In this document: piece by piece, positions 24,312 through 34,337 of the stretch
How the letters are laid out: each line of letters starts with the position of its first letter
Position numbering within the stretch: the stretch's first letter is position 1
Origin: Pasteuria penetrans
GTDB lineage: Bacteria; Bacillota; Bacilli; Thermoactinomycetales; Thermoactinomycetaceae
Assembly (NCBI RefSeq): GCF_900538055.1
Contig: NZ_UZAC03000001.1
Location: 372,001-436,000 of the forward strand
Length of the DNA stretch: 64,000 nucleotides
Direction: 5' to 3'
Notes under the pieces: generated by a model
Databases searched by the model: none
What the model was told of the DNA's origin: nothing
Seen by the model: the letters and a program-made list of their open reading frames with translations, nothing else
Made by a program: the position numbers and the translations under genes

Positions 24312-26177
24312 ATGTGCGGTATAGTAGGCTGGATTGATTTCCAACGTTCCCTCCTGGAACCAACATCCATAAATTTGCTGAAGGAAATGAATGAAACACA
24401 AATACACCGCGGTCCCGATGGGGAAGGATTTTTCTCCTCCGAACACCTCCTCCTAGGCCACCGTCGACTTACCATCATTGATCCGATAGGGGGCCAACAA
24501 CCCCTCACACGCAGCTGGAAGGGAAGGGAATATACCCTTGTCTACAACGGAGAAATTTACAATACCCCCACACTACGAAGGCAGTTGGGGGCAGAGGGGT
24601 ACCCCATCACTAGCCATTCTGATACGGAGATCGTTCTTTGGACCTATATCCATTCACCAGGAAACTTCTTGTCCCTATTGGAAGGAATGTTCGCCCTCGC
24701 CATCTGGGACCCCTCGGTACCAAGGCTTCTCTTAGCACGGGATCCATTGGGTATCAAACCCCTCTTCTGGGCACGCATCGGTACGGGATGGGGATTCGCC
24801 TCTGAAGTCAAAACCCTACTACAACATCCCCGTATCAAACCCTCTCTTGACTCTGTCCACCTCAACGAACTCTGGACCATGTGTCCTGGGCACACACCCG
24901 GCTGTGCTCCTTTTTCTACCCTCAAAGAGGTGAAACCCGGTCACAAGTTGTCCATTACACCCCATCAAACCACTGAAGAGCCATATTTTTTTTGGAGGGG
25001 CAACCCTCCCCACCCCGATGATATGGAGACAACGATACAATATGTAAACGATTGTCTCCATAAAATCGTCACAGAACAAATGGCGGCCGATGTACCTATA
25101 GGGGCCATGTTATCAGGAGGTATTGACTCCAGTTTTCTCTGTTCCATAGCTCACCCCTGGTATCAAAAAAATCAGGGAAGAGCTCTCCCTACCTATTCCA
25201 TTGATGATGGTAAGTATGAAGTTCATTTCCAAGCAAGTCGCACCCAACCCGATACGGATACCCGATGGGTGGAAATTATGTCCCACTATCTAGGCACCCA
25301 CCACCGTCGTATAAGCCCCTCTGCAGAAGAAATAATAGATAACCTATCCACCGCTGCCTATGCCCGGGACATGCCGGGAATGGCTGATATCGACACCTCC
25401 TTACTTCTTTTTTCCCGTGCAATGGGTCGGGAGGTAAGCGTGGTCCTCTCCGGGGAAGGGGCTGATGAAATCTTCGGCGGCTATCCATGGTTCCGGGAAT
25501 CACAGGAGGCGTTATCCAGGGAAACAACGCCACACGTATTCCCCTGGATGCGTAACGCCTCAAAACGCATCTCCTTCCTACGACCTTCTTGGCATACCCG
25601 TCTTGATCCACTCTCCTATCTCCATGAACGCTACCATGAAGCCTGCGCAGAGGTACAATCCCCTGAAGGGGAATCCTCCCGCGAGAACCGATTACGAATC
25701 ATTACGTACCTGACCTTAACCCGTTGGTTACCCGTTCTCCTGGAACGTAAGGACCGTATGACCATGGCTGCCAGCCTAGAGGCGCGTGTACCTTTCTGCG
25801 ATGCCAAGCTAGTCTCCTACCTCTGGAATGTCCCCTGGTCCATGAAAAATTACAATGGCCTAACCAAAGGCCTATTGCGCCATATTTGCCGGGGACTCTT
25901 ACCAGACTCCATCCGTTTACGCCCTAAAAATCCCTATCCACGTACCCATAATCCTGTTTATTTCCAAGCCATGCAGAAAAAAATAGCAAGCCTACTGAAT
26001 GACACCACGAGCCCCTTACATGAATTCCTGGATCCTACCACAGTCCAACCCCTGCTACAACCCGGGGCATCCCCCCAATTCGCATGGTTTGGACAAATCA
26101 TGCAGGCACCCTCTTTGCTGGCACATTGGTTGCAGTTGGATACCTGGTGGAAAAGATATGGTGTTACGATACAGTAG
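24312..26177 (+). CDS. asnB: Asparagine synthetase (glutamine-hydrolysing)
   Basis: This cytoplasmic enzyme makes asparagine from aspartate, ATP and glutamine. The N-terminal class II glutaminase has the nucleophile C2 (MCGIVGWID), and RDPLGIKPLFW lies near residue 140. The synthetase domain has the PP-loop SGGIDSS at about 269-275 and LSGEGADEIFGGYPWF. The 621-residue length matches the AsnO-type (YisO) enzyme of spore formers and other AsnB proteins. I use asnB as the general symbol. ATG 24312 follows AAAGGGGATGAG. It sits downstream of gltX and may share its transcript. Confidence 0.95.
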   Translation: MCGIVGWIDFQRSLLEPTSINLLKEMNETQIHRGPDGEGFFSSEHLLLGHRRLTIIDPIGGQQPLTRSWKGREYTLVYNGEIYNTPTLRRQLGAEGYPITSHSDTEIVLWTYIHSPGNFLSLLEGMFALAIWDPSVPRLLLARDPLGIKPLFWARIGTGWGFASEVKTLLQHPRIKPSLDSVHLNELWTMCPGHTPGCAPFSTLKEVKPGHKLSITPHQTTEEPYFFWRGNPPHPDDMETTIQYVNDCLHKIVTEQMAADVPIGAMLSGGIDSSFLCSIAHPWYQKNQGRALPTYSIDDGKYEVHFQASRTQPDTDTRWVEIMSHYLGTHHRRISPSAEEIIDNLSTAAYARDMPGMADIDTSLLLFSRAMGREVSVVLSGEGADEIFGGYPWFRESQEALSRETTPHVFPWMRNASKRISFLRPSWHTRLDPLSYLHERYHEACAEVQSPEGESSRENRLRIITYLTLTRWLPVLLERKDRMTMAASLEARVPFCDAKLVSYLWNVPWSMKNYNGLTKGLLRHICRGLLPDSIRLRPKNPYPRTHNPVYFQAMQKKIASLLNDTTSPLHEFLDPTTVQPLLQPGASPQFAWFGQIMQAPSLLAHWLQLDTWWKRYGVTIQ

Positions 26178-26693
26178 TTTCCCAAGGACCCATTACAAGC
26201 AAGAACATGGAGATCTTGGCCCTGCATGAACCGGGGACTTGGGTTATTGTAAAAGAATCCCCACCCAATCTAGAGTCCACTTTTCAAAAAGCTGCCATCC
26301 CCTGCATAACTCATTCGACATCCCAACAACACGTCGAACTAGGGGGAAAACCACCTTCCACTTGCCGTCCCCTAGAAGACCCGCACCTCCATTGGTATGT
26401 TGTTTTAAAAAATTCATTTTTTATTTACAAACCAAACCAGGGGTGGTAAAATGAGCGAATGTTCCGTCTGGCATATGGAACTCCTACACCATCCTGAAAT
26501 CCCCGCGTATGGAAAACCCCCTTTCCTACGGGTGAGAGCAAGTCGGTCCCCGATCCATTGAACATAAATCAACAAAAATTTTCTGTTTAATTATAATAAA
26601 ATATCACATGAAGTTCCCAATCCTTTTTCCTTGGGGGACATCTTTCTCCGGAATGTTAGGATGAATGGATACGATCCAGGAGGATGGCGCATT
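26178..26693. other. Gene-free interval after asnB
   Basis: One frame runs from inside asnB to 26449 and, from ATG 26207, would give an 80-residue protein without a ribosome binding site. I do not support it as a gene. A+T-rich sequence near 26570-26610 may be promoter DNA for the following small gene. Confidence 0.4.
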
Positions 26694-26891
26694 ATGACCA
26701 CCGGTCGACGTATGAAAATACAATCCATTGGCGCATTTGCTTGTTCATTGTTGATGGTGACGGCCATGTTGGGCATAGGACAACAAACAACCGTGGGGGA
26801 AACTACAGATGTGACCAAGCGAAACGAAGAGGCCACGGAGGAAACAATCCCGGGACAGTCCAAGCGTAATAGGGATGGATTTACCCGATAG
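26694..26891 (+). CDS. Small 65-residue membrane or secreted protein, unknown
   Basis: A perfect AGGAGG (26678-26683) stands ten bases before ATG 26694, which decides this start over the upstream in-frame ATGs. The peptide has a basic N-terminus (MTTGRRMK), a hydrophobic stretch (SIGAFACSLLMVTAMLGIG) that could be a signal peptide or anchor, and a polar tail rich in Thr, Glu and Arg (residues 30-65). No family is recognised. Its isolated position gives no functional clue. Confidence 0.55.
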   Translation: MTTGRRMKIQSIGAFACSLLMVTAMLGIGQQTTVGETTDVTKRNEEATEETIPGQSKRNRDGFTR

Positions 26892-27315
26892 ATTGGGAAC
26901 AAGGGCGATAGGATTGTACAAGGGGATGGATACACCGGAATGATTGTAAAGCAATGGATACGGTTCCCAGGAGCCCATGCTCACACGGATCTCTAGGGGA
27001 CGTTTGGGATCATATAAACCCCCTGATCCTGGCCCCCGGGGGCAGATTTGGGATTCGGTGACGTGAGGACAATCTTGATGTATAAACCCGGTGGATCCAG
27101 TATGTATCATTGGAGAATCGTCCCCCCACCTCTACCCTAAACAGCAAAAAATCCCCCAGGGACCATTTTTATTGGGCTCCCCATGTGAATTGTGGCTAGG
27201 TCACCCACCCCCTGTGCTTTTCGTTGTCCTTAAGAACACCCTATTTCAAACTCAAAACCCCAGGATAGGATATCTGCAACATACCCACAAATCCTAGAAG
27301 GGGGTCGTAATCCCA
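26892..27315. other. Gene-free interval
   Basis: There is no supported gene. Two short overlapping frames on opposite strands lack ribosome binding sites. Confidence 0.4.
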
Positions 27316-28299
27316 TTGATTAGCCATAGGATGCTGACAGATGTAAAACAGCATACGTGTAGAGAATGGCGGTCCCTCAGGGAGGATTTGCCATATCTCC
27401 TTCAATGGAACGTATGGCCCGGTATCCTACTCCGTATATGTACTATTTTTCTAGGATGCCTGGCCATATCCATTGCTGTCAATTTTTTTGTTGTTCCCGC
27501 TAGGCTAGCCGACGGTGGTTTTACAGGGATTGCCCTGATTATCAATTACATGTACGGCATAGATCTGAATGACATGGTAGTTTGGTTGAATATACCCCTG
27601 GTACTTATGGGTATTCCCCTCTTGGGGTATCGGCTCATTATCAATACGATACTGGGTGTTAGCATGCTTCCCCCCGCACTGGTCCTTACCAACCCTTTGC
27701 AACAAATTGCCAAGGATTGGCACATTCAGACTGATCCCTGGATCTCCGTTCTGGTGGGTGGTATCCTGATGGGTCTGGGTTTAGGCTTGGTTCTGCGCGT
27801 GAATGCCAACACAGGTGGATCCGATCTGGTGGCCCTGATTGTGAAGCATTGTGCAGGCATCCCATTGAATTACACTCTTCTATTTTTTGATATCTCCGTT
27901 CTTCTCTGTGCCTGGCCCGCTGTAGGTAGCATTGGCGTTATGTATACTTTACCCTATATGTTCGCTTACACCTCTGTAGTCAAGATAATATTAGAGAATT
28001 TTGGACCAGCATACACTATAATGATCATTTCACCCCGAATCCCATTGATTATACATAAAATTCAAGATAGAAACCTCAACATTGATTATACTGTATTGAA
28101 AGGAAAAAATTCCCAAGACAATAGGGAATGTGATGTCATCTACACTGTAGTTTCTGCCAAGGAATTAGGGACTCTTCGAAACCTCGTTGAGGAAATTGAC
28201 CCTTTCGCCCTTATAACCGTCCAACGCTGTAAGAAATATATACAAAGTTTTCGAAGTAAAATATCCCATCACATAGGGAACCATTGGAGAGTTTCCTAG
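27316..28299 (+). CDS. YitT family membrane protein (DUF161/DUF2179)
   Basis: This 327-residue protein has five or six transmembrane segments in the first ~220 residues, with the family signatures FVVPARLADGGFTGIALI and GLGLGLVLRVNANTGGSDL. The cytoplasmic C-terminal domain (from about IIHKIQDRNLNIDYTVLKGK) matches the DUF2179 region. The family is widespread in Bacillota with no settled function; transport has been proposed. The TTG start at 27316 lies 11 bases after GAAGGGGG; ATG 27331 is a possible alternative with poorer spacing. It is single, and decayed DNA follows. Confidence 0.9.
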   Translation: MISHRMLTDVKQHTCREWRSLREDLPYLLQWNVWPGILLRICTIFLGCLAISIAVNFFVVPARLADGGFTGIALIINYMYGIDLNDMVVWLNIPLVLMGIPLLGYRLIINTILGVSMLPPALVLTNPLQQIAKDWHIQTDPWISVLVGGILMGLGLGLVLRVNANTGGSDLVALIVKHCAGIPLNYTLLFFDISVLLCAWPAVGSIGVMYTLPYMFAYTSVVKIILENFGPAYTIMIISPRIPLIIHKIQDRNLNIDYTVLKGKNSQDNRECDVIYTVVSAKELGTLRNLVEEIDPFALITVQRCKKYIQSFRSKISHHIGNHWRVS

Positions 28300-28772
28300 T
28301 AAGATCCATATTTGTATGATCCTGTAGCCAAAACTATCTTCACGATCCCTAGGTTTAGATACAGGAAGGGGTCGGGGCAGGGCCCCCGGAGGGACCCTTT
28401 TTTGTCCCCCTTGCGGAAAAAAGTATCAAACTTATTTATAGTGTTTTTGTAAACTGAATTATATGTTGGGATGTTTATATTGATAATAATTATAAAATAA
28501 GCATTCTTGAGTATTTCCTGCGTAAGTACTTTGGGGTTGAAAAGTACCCCTTCTTGAAAGGGTGCATCTGAAAATTTAGTGCGGTTGGTTATTCTTTGTT
28601 GAATCCCAGAAATCGCTGAAGGGTTGTAGGAGCTGGTTCCTATCCCGTACCTTTTATGCACACCAAAGAAACCAACATAAAGTAAAATTCTTTTTTATTG
28701 AAATTGTATTTTATATTATGTAGTTATAGGTGGTCTTATTCTCCTATTCCTGATCTCCTTTTGAAGATAGCA
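28300..28772. other. Gene-free interval after the YitT gene
   Basis: A GC-rich stretch at 28360-28403 (AGGGGTC ... GGGACCCTTTTTTG) ends in six T residues and may act as a terminator for the YitT gene, although the stem is imperfect. The remainder has no supported gene. Confidence 0.35.
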
Positions 28773-29294
28773 GACGACTTGGGATCAATGATAAGCCGAT
28801 CCTTTTGCCATCATGGCCCCGTGTGCCACCCCCATCGTACCGCGCACCTTCATCTTGGCGGCCTAAAAACAATTTTTGCAGGAGATAAATCATCCCTCAC
28901 GGTTCATCCCGACGGGTACCCACCTCGGTTTTGACATGGTCTAGGCCTTTCGATGCGTCTTGGAACGGTTTTCTTTCGCTGATCTCCCCGATTCCCCACC
29001 GGACAGAGTTATGCCCTGCCTTTTCCTAGAGCGCTCACAACCGGGACATTTTACCCCAGCAGCACAAGGCAGTTTGTAACCTGCTACCTATTCAGCCGGT
29101 TACGAAGGGCGGGTCTCCGCACTTTAATGGTTACGGAACCAGAGGAGGACCTAGGGCCGGTCCTATTTTTTTTATGGTTCATAATAAAAAAGACAACGGA
29201 AAGAATTGAATCAGCATACCCATACCGCAATGATTTTGCTCAGTATAAATGAATTTAAAATTGAATATGTTCTATTCCGAATATGGATCTGGAG
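28773..29294. repeat. Dispersed two-block repeat, inverted copy at 36855-37379
   Basis: Block A (28773-28881) and block B (29111-29294) recur in inverse orientation at 37273-37379 and 36855-37033. Block B is nearly identical over ~180 bp. In this copy most of the ~230 bp between the blocks is a group II intron fragment (28932-29110); in the other copy it is unrelated sequence of similar length. The element type is unknown. Confidence 0.7.
28932..29110 (-). mobile_element. Group II intron fragment (domain I part)
   Basis: The reverse complement matches about 62550-62730 of the nested intron (GCCCTTCGTAACCGGCTG through CTAGGAAAAGGCAGGGC to CCATGTCA). It lacks both intron ends. The same fragment recurs at 29403. 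Confidence 0.7.
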
Positions 29295-29402
29295 GCAGGG
29301 GTCTCCGCTGTTCATAGCGGGTGGATGAATAGAGGCTTTAGGGTATGAAATTATTGCATGAATCAGGCAGGCAATATTATGGAGTAGCATATGGAGCAGC
29401 AT

Positions 29403-29622
29403 TTGACATGGTCTAGGCCTTTCGATGCGTCTTGGAACGGTTTTCTTTCGCTGATCTCCCCGATTCCCCACCGGACAGAGTTATGCCCTGCCTTTTCCTA
29501 GAGCGCTCACAACCGGGACATTTTACCCTAGCAGCACGAGGCAGTTTGTAACCTGCTACCTATTCAGCCGGTTACGAAGGGCCGAAAACAACCTCCATTT
29601 CCTAAACGACTTCTTGACACAC
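29403..29622 (-). mobile_element. Group II intron 5' fragment
   Basis: On the minus strand it starts at 29622 with GTGTGTCAAGAAGTCG and continues through the same domain I sequence as the copy at 28932-29110, stopping at the same internal point (TTGACATGG on the plus strand). The shared breakpoint shows that the two fragments arose by duplication. Confidence 0.75.
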
Positions 29623-29654
29623 ATACCACACGCGCTGATTTCAGGAGGCTCCTC

Positions 29655-29683
29655 CCCCATAGAGCATGACACGACGCAAAGAT
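29655..29683 (-). mobile_element. Very short group II intron 5'-end remnant
   Basis: The reverse complement reads TTTGCGTCGTGTCATGCTCT and continues ATGGGG. This resembles the GTGTGTCGTGTCGTGCTC end of the copies at 17250 and 32107. It is too short to be sure. Confidence 0.35.
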
Positions 29684-29850
29684 CCCCTCCCGAATTCCCG
29701 TCACAAAAAATAATCCCACACACGGTGGGGTGTTCCCGGGAATACAAAGACGTTATTACATGATTAATTTATATTTTTTTATATTTTTACTAACGCTCGG
29801 ATTAGATTGACAGGGAAGGCATTCCCGCAAAAAATGCACGGTCTCAATAA

Positions 29851-30693
29851 TCACCATCCGTAATTCCTATCCAAGACAAATAAGAGTATAGAGACGATGA
29901 GTACCACCCAAAGAATGCATTTCCATAATGAAAATTTATAATCTACATATATTTTACCAAAACTACCATAAACATCAGACCATAAGAACTTTGAAACATC
30001 CCTATAATAGGGGGAACGTTGTCCTAAACAAATATGAAACCATGAAGGAAGAATGGTGGATGAATACAAAATCGTAAGAATAACAAAAGATAAGGTTTGA
30101 AGTCGATCGGACCACCTATCGCCAAAAAGATAGGATATATACAAAGGAATCATATACAGTAAGAAGAACTGTAGTGTTTTTATCGATACAAATTTCCTAT
30201 TTACGGAATCAGACCTAGCACGCAGATTGATCTCCCTGGAAACCTGCCACTGCAGCAATACACACCAAACCACAATTCCCAAAGTCGATATCCCTATGGA
30301 CCAAGGTGATTTCCCCATCCACAAAAACAGAGAAATTGATACCAACATCCATAAAGGACCTAGAAAGAGAGGGAGATACCAAAGAAACCTAGGAAAACCT
30401 CGCATTTCATATAGAGAAGCGCACCCTCTATGATAAGAATAGACCCTCGTAAATTTATTATATACGTCGTCAAAATAATCCCAGAAGCCACCTTCCTCAT
30501 AATTGTATATCTGTAGTACATGGAACAAATAGTAGGAAAAACCAAAAGCAAACCCTAGTGTAAAATCCGATCCATAAAAATAAAAATGGGCGTGATAGAG
30601 CATGGTCACATGAAAAAGAAGTCCTATTACATAGAATGTGATAATATTTATATTTTTTTTGTTCGTCAACCGTGAACGAGTAGAGGTTTTCAT
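29851..30693 (-). CDS. Multipass membrane protein, paralogue of 31120-31998, unknown function
   Basis: The 280-residue protein has about six hydrophobic segments (for example IITFYVIGLLFHVTML, FLGPLWMLVSISLFLWM, LQFFLLYMIPLYISYLF, LWKCILWVVLIVSILLFVL). It shares three blocks with the gene upstream: LYEMRGFPRFLWY/LYQMQGFSKFRWY, GPLWM with the following segment, and LQTxS...CLGQR. I do not recognise the family. ATG 30693 has AGGGGGA ten bases before it. The two genes are 426 bp apart in tandem on the minus strand, the result of an old duplication. Aromatic content is high. Confidence 0.7.
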   Translation of the reverse strand: MKTSTRSRLTNKKNINIITFYVIGLLFHVTMLYHAHFYFYGSDFTLGFAFGFSYYLFHVLQIYNYEEGGFWDYFDDVYNKFTRVYSYHRGCASLYEMRGFPRFLWYLPLFLGPLWMLVSISLFLWMGKSPWSIGISTLGIVVWCVLLQWQVSREINLRARSDSVNRKFVSIKTLQFFLLYMIPLYISYLFGDRWSDRLQTLSFVILTILYSSTILPSWFHICLGQRSPYYRDVSKFLWSDVYGSFGKIYVDYKFSLWKCILWVVLIVSILLFVLDRNYGW

Positions 30694-31119
30694 GGAAATA
30701 AATCCCCCTATGTATCTGTGGACTATTCCGTCCTATCCCGGTCATGAGGGGCCAAGATATATAATTCTGCCATTCGAAATCAACCGAACTTACCCCTACT
30801 AATCATCATCCTAGATGGGTCTATGGCTTACTACGCACAGATTGGGAAGAATCGATCTGAAATCCTATTATATCAATACGGTCGATTGAAATCCAAAATG
30901 TTCCTTGCATTAGGAAATTTCGGATCTTGTCCCTATATCGGACCTGGGGGTTTTCAATCCCGGGAGTGGGGGTTGAAACATTGTTCGATAAGAGGAATCG
31001 GGTTTTAGAGGATTCAGGATCCCGGGATGAACCTACACGTACTGGTCATGGATGATGATTCATCCGTAAGGGGCAGAGGTATTTCTCTACCCCATCTTTT
31101 GCCCATCAACCGCTTCCCT
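30694..31119. other. Gene-free interval between the two membrane-protein paralogues
   Basis: There is no supported gene. A 61-codon plus-strand frame at 30823 has no binding site. CGGACCTGGGGGTTTTCAATCCCGGGAG at 30939-30966 resembles 34106-34130 (CCTGGGGGGATTCAGTCCCGGGAG), followed by TGGGGGTTGAA/TAGGGGTTGAA, a short dispersed repeat. Confidence 0.4.
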
Positions 31120-31998
31120 CTACGTACCGACATTTCTACTACACACCCAGTACACCAAATACAATAAAAAACCTAACAACATGATGATCAAAATAGAGTC
31201 CATGGACCGACCCACCATAAATATTTTTTTCCTTTCGGAGGGAGAGATAGCAGAGTAAGGGGATGATTGATCAGACCTCCCATCTCCCTCTGTTTCCCGT
31301 AACGGATTCCTAAGAACATCTCTCTTTCCACGCTGTCCCAGGCAGAGAAACAGCCAGAGAGAGGAAAAACACGATTGGGTGATAGGGAAAACCACAGTGG
31401 AAATCGTCTGTAGAAATTCTGGCCAGCTGTCTTCATAGGTGTGTGGGACATACCAAACGATCGCATACCAGATAAATATTATTATTATTATTTTATTAAT
31501 AAATTTTATATGAATAGGCCCCGCTTCATAACACCATCGACATTCTCGTCTCACTTGTAGTTTAAAGAAAATACACCATCCCAAAAGTCCCATCACTACT
31601 ATCCAGAAAGAGATCTCCTGTGAGTTCATGGAAAAAGATATGAATAAAGATGCCACCATCCATAAGGGACCAATCCAATAGAGGACATACCATCGGAATT
31701 TTGAGAAACCCTGCATTTGATATAAATAGAGACATTTCTTCCTGTACATATGCACCGACAAAAGCTCATTGAAAAGAATAAAGCACTGATCTTTCCTTTT
31801 TCTAGCAGAAGGAAGAGAAAAAATCCAAAAATAAATAATAGAATTAATCATTATAAAGAAAATTAGACCAGTAGACAATTTATGACTATAAATGGTCAAT
31901 ATCATCATAAAATTGAACAAAATACCAGTAATAACAAAAAAGAGGAAAATAATCCATCTTGGCCTGGTGATTTTGATACTTTCCAACGATCTATTCAT
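31120..31998 (-). CDS. Multipass membrane protein, paralogue of 29851-30693, unknown function
   Basis: The 292-residue protein has six or so membrane segments in the same arrangement as its neighbour. Shared motifs are LYQMQGFSKFRWY, WIGPLWMVASLF, GWCIFFKLQVRRE and LQTISTVVF...LFLCLGQR. A polar loop (RETEGDGRSDQSSPYSAISP) precedes the last segment and is absent from the paralogue. The start ATG 31998 has GGAGG 15 bases upstream, a little far. Function is unknown. Confidence 0.7.
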   Translation of the reverse strand: MNRSLESIKITRPRWIIFLFFVITGILFNFMMILTIYSHKLSTGLIFFIMINSIIYFWIFSLPSARKRKDQCFILFNELLSVHMYRKKCLYLYQMQGFSKFRWYVLYWIGPLWMVASLFISFSMNSQEISFWIVVMGLLGWCIFFKLQVRRECRWCYEAGPIHIKFINKIIIIIFIWYAIVWYVPHTYEDSWPEFLQTISTVVFPITQSCFSSLWLFLCLGQRGKRDVLRNPLRETEGDGRSDQSSPYSAISPSERKKIFMVGRSMDSILIIMLLGFLLYLVYWVCSRNVGT

Positions 31999-32106
31999 GA
32001 TTTTCCAAGTTAACCTCCAATAGATAATAACTATAAATATCTAGACCATTCATTGCATAACTAGAAATTTTTATCCTTCATTAATTATCATTACAAGCCT
32101 GGGCCC

Positions 32107-32620
32107 GTGTGTCGTGTCGTGCTCTATGAGGGATGGGGGAGGGCCCCCGAAATCGGCAGGTGATAGGTGTCCTAGGAAAAGGCAGGACGAAAGATTCCTG
32201 TCCGGTATGAATCAGGGAGATTAGTAAAGCGAACCAGGGCAGGAAAGTATCGAAAGACTCGGTCGATGTTGAAACAAGGGTCCTATCCTTGGAACAAGGC
32301 TATGGAGGGCGAACTACCTACTGTCCTGGCGACATCCGATACACAGATGGAATGAACCTGATTTAGTTAGGCCCCCATAAAGGGGGGAACCACGAGAGAC
32401 TGTCCGCCCCTTACACCAGCCCTAAGCCAGGTGTAAGGGGCTAAGAGGCTCCCGTGAACAGAGTCGGATCAACTCATAGTAGTGAAGAAACCCTGGTAAT
32501 GAGGGTGGAGCGAAGGGGTTGAATGGTTCGCCTGGACTTAGCCGACATACAATCCAAAGCAAAGAAATGATCGTGGGTTAAACCCGACAATGGGTCTAAC
32601 GGGACGCACAATCTAAGATA
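32107..32620 (+). mobile_element. ORF-less group II intron, 3' truncated
   Basis: It begins with GTGTGTCGTGTCGTGCTC, as in the copy at 17250, and follows it through domain I to ACGCACAATCT, where similarity stops. Domains V and VI are absent. Several internal deletions are visible relative to the 17250 copy. Confidence 0.7.
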
Positions 32621-32725
32621 ACGATAAACTTAACGTAATTTAATGAGAATATGACCAGAAGTAAAAAAATATATATATTATCAGTAAAGATTACTCTAGA
32701 AGGAATCACACATCTCCATGCAAAC

Positions 32726-33508
32726 TCAGCAAACCCATTTTCCTATTTTATTACCTACTATGCCGAGCACTGCACCACAACCCCCAACACCCATCATTCT
32801 CATCACTTTATGGGGCACCCTGGTTACGGGATGTAAGTCGCATATAAGAGCGCCTATCACGGCACCCGACCCTGCAAAGGCATCATCACAATCCATATCC
32901 CAAAAACGTTTCGATCGTACCGTGATCCCCTTTTCAGCATGGGAAGACATGGCGTAGAGGCCATCCATACCATTTTTATCGCTGTGTTTGATAACAGCTG
33001 TAGGAGGAATTGATTCGTCAGCTAAGGAAATCAAAACACCTGTTTTCTGTCCACTTTCTTTATCAACAATAATATGACCTATAAAATAGGCAGATAAGGG
33101 GAAGTCCCTCAAAAAATTCCTTACTTCTTCCCTTACCCCCTCCCTTACTTCTATGGGGGAATCCGTTGTTGAAACAAGTTTCATCAACCGAGCACCTTTG
33201 ATATGAACCTCCATACCTTTATTGCGTAATCTCTCCGATAATTTTTCCTCTAGTTTAAGGGGTTGTCTCATATGTTCCCTTATGGAGTCGGATAAATCCC
33301 GAGGAAGCTCCTGATTCGTTATTTCCTTTATTTCTAATCCCAAATCAGACAAGTTTAAGTTGTAGATTTGGTTTTCCGATGACGATGCAAGGCAATCCTT
33401 CCCCGAGGATACTTGATTCGATTTGGCTATTGAGGTCATAGGAATGCTAAATAAAGGGGCAACTAAAAACAAAACAATAGCACGCTTTTTCATAGGGTAA
33501 GTTTTCAA
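32726..33508 (-). CDS. Secreted protein with a Gly/Cys-rich C-terminus, function unknown
   Basis: The protein is about 260 residues with a signal peptide (KKRAIVLFLVAPLFSIPMTSIAKS). A charged middle region contains IREHMRQPLKLEEKLSERLR and a GHIIVDKESGQKTGVLISLAD block. The last ~55 residues hold four cysteines among glycine-rich hydrophobic stretches (CDDAFAGSGAVIGALICD, then GVGGCGAVLGIVGNKIGKWVC). This arrangement resembles precursors that release a cysteine-containing hydrophobic C-terminal peptide (SdpC- or halocin C8-like). That is a resemblance of layout, not a family match. The TTG at 33508 has GGAG nine bases upstream; ATG 33493 and 33517 are alternatives. No immunity gene is obvious nearby. 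Confidence 0.65.
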   Translation of the reverse strand: MKTYPMKKRAIVLFLVAPLFSIPMTSIAKSNQVSSGKDCLASSSENQIYNLNLSDLGLEIKEITNQELPRDLSDSIREHMRQPLKLEEKLSERLRNKGMEVHIKGARLMKLVSTTDSPIEVREGVREEVRNFLRDFPLSAYFIGHIIVDKESGQKTGVLISLADESIPPTAVIKHSDKNGMDGLYAMSSHAEKGITVRSKRFWDMDCDDAFAGSGAVIGALICDLHPVTRVPHKVMRMMGVGGCGAVLGIVGNKIGKWVC

Positions 33509-34180
33509 AGAAAACATCTCCAATATATTTTATAGTTACCAATCATTCAAATATATTCCCCATTAGCCGATTTAATCCTCGGTTTTTGGTCCACCATAAT
33601 CCAATATTTCAACATTTGCCCTGTGGGGGAATGGAGCAGGATCAATCCCTATTTTTTATATAGTAACCCCCACATTCATGATTCAGTGAACTGAATAAAC
33701 AAACCAATTATGGAGGGAAAGTAGGCATCACCTATCCTTACAATTCAGAGCAGAAAAAAAACGCCCAAGGACACTTTGGATCCGAAGCTTAGCCAAGAGC
33801 CAAGAGCCAAGACACACAGCGGAATTTTTTCCATTGAACGATAAAACATCATCCCCATTTGCAATCCCCACCGAATTTTTCCGTTACCACGGTTGCATCT
33901 GAGATAAACTCAACCCAATGTGCACCTTATCATATACCCATTAGCTATAAACACTAATGTGATCCCCCTCTTGACCCTATATTCTTAATAATTATTTTGA
34001 GTAATGAACCCCACAGGCAGAACTGGAACATACTGGTATTAATATTTCGAATAATTAAAATTTTACAACAATATTTTTTTAAAGAAATTCTTTCAAATTC
34101 GGAAACCTGGGGGGATTCAGTCCCGGGAGTAGGGGTTGAACCATTGCTCGATAAATCGAATGTATCGCGACAGGATTCTA
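33509..34180. other. Gene-free interval
   Basis: There is no supported gene. CGCCCAAGGACACTTTGGA at 33763 begins a short motif that recurs at about 35981 (CGCCCAAGGATATTCCGGG), each followed by TCCGAAG and GCCAAGA. The right part is A+T rich. Confidence 0.4.
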
Positions 34181-34337
34181 TGTGTCGTGTTGTGCCCTAT
34201 GAGGGATGGGGGCCCCGAAATTGGCAGGGTGATATGCAGATTTCAAAACCGCCCAGTACTGCTGTTGTAAAAAGCAATGGACGACTATTGAGTACGGTGC
34301 TGTGAGTGGGTTGGCTGAAATACCGGCCCTGCTCGAC
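34181..34337 (+). mobile_element. 157-bp internally deleted group II intron
   Basis: TGTGTCGTGTTGTGCCC at the left matches the 5' end of the 17250 copy minus its first G. GGTTGGCTGAAATACCGG ... CTCGAC at the right is domain VI and the 3' end. Domains II-V are lost, and only the first ~90 bp of domain I remain. Confidence 0.65.
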
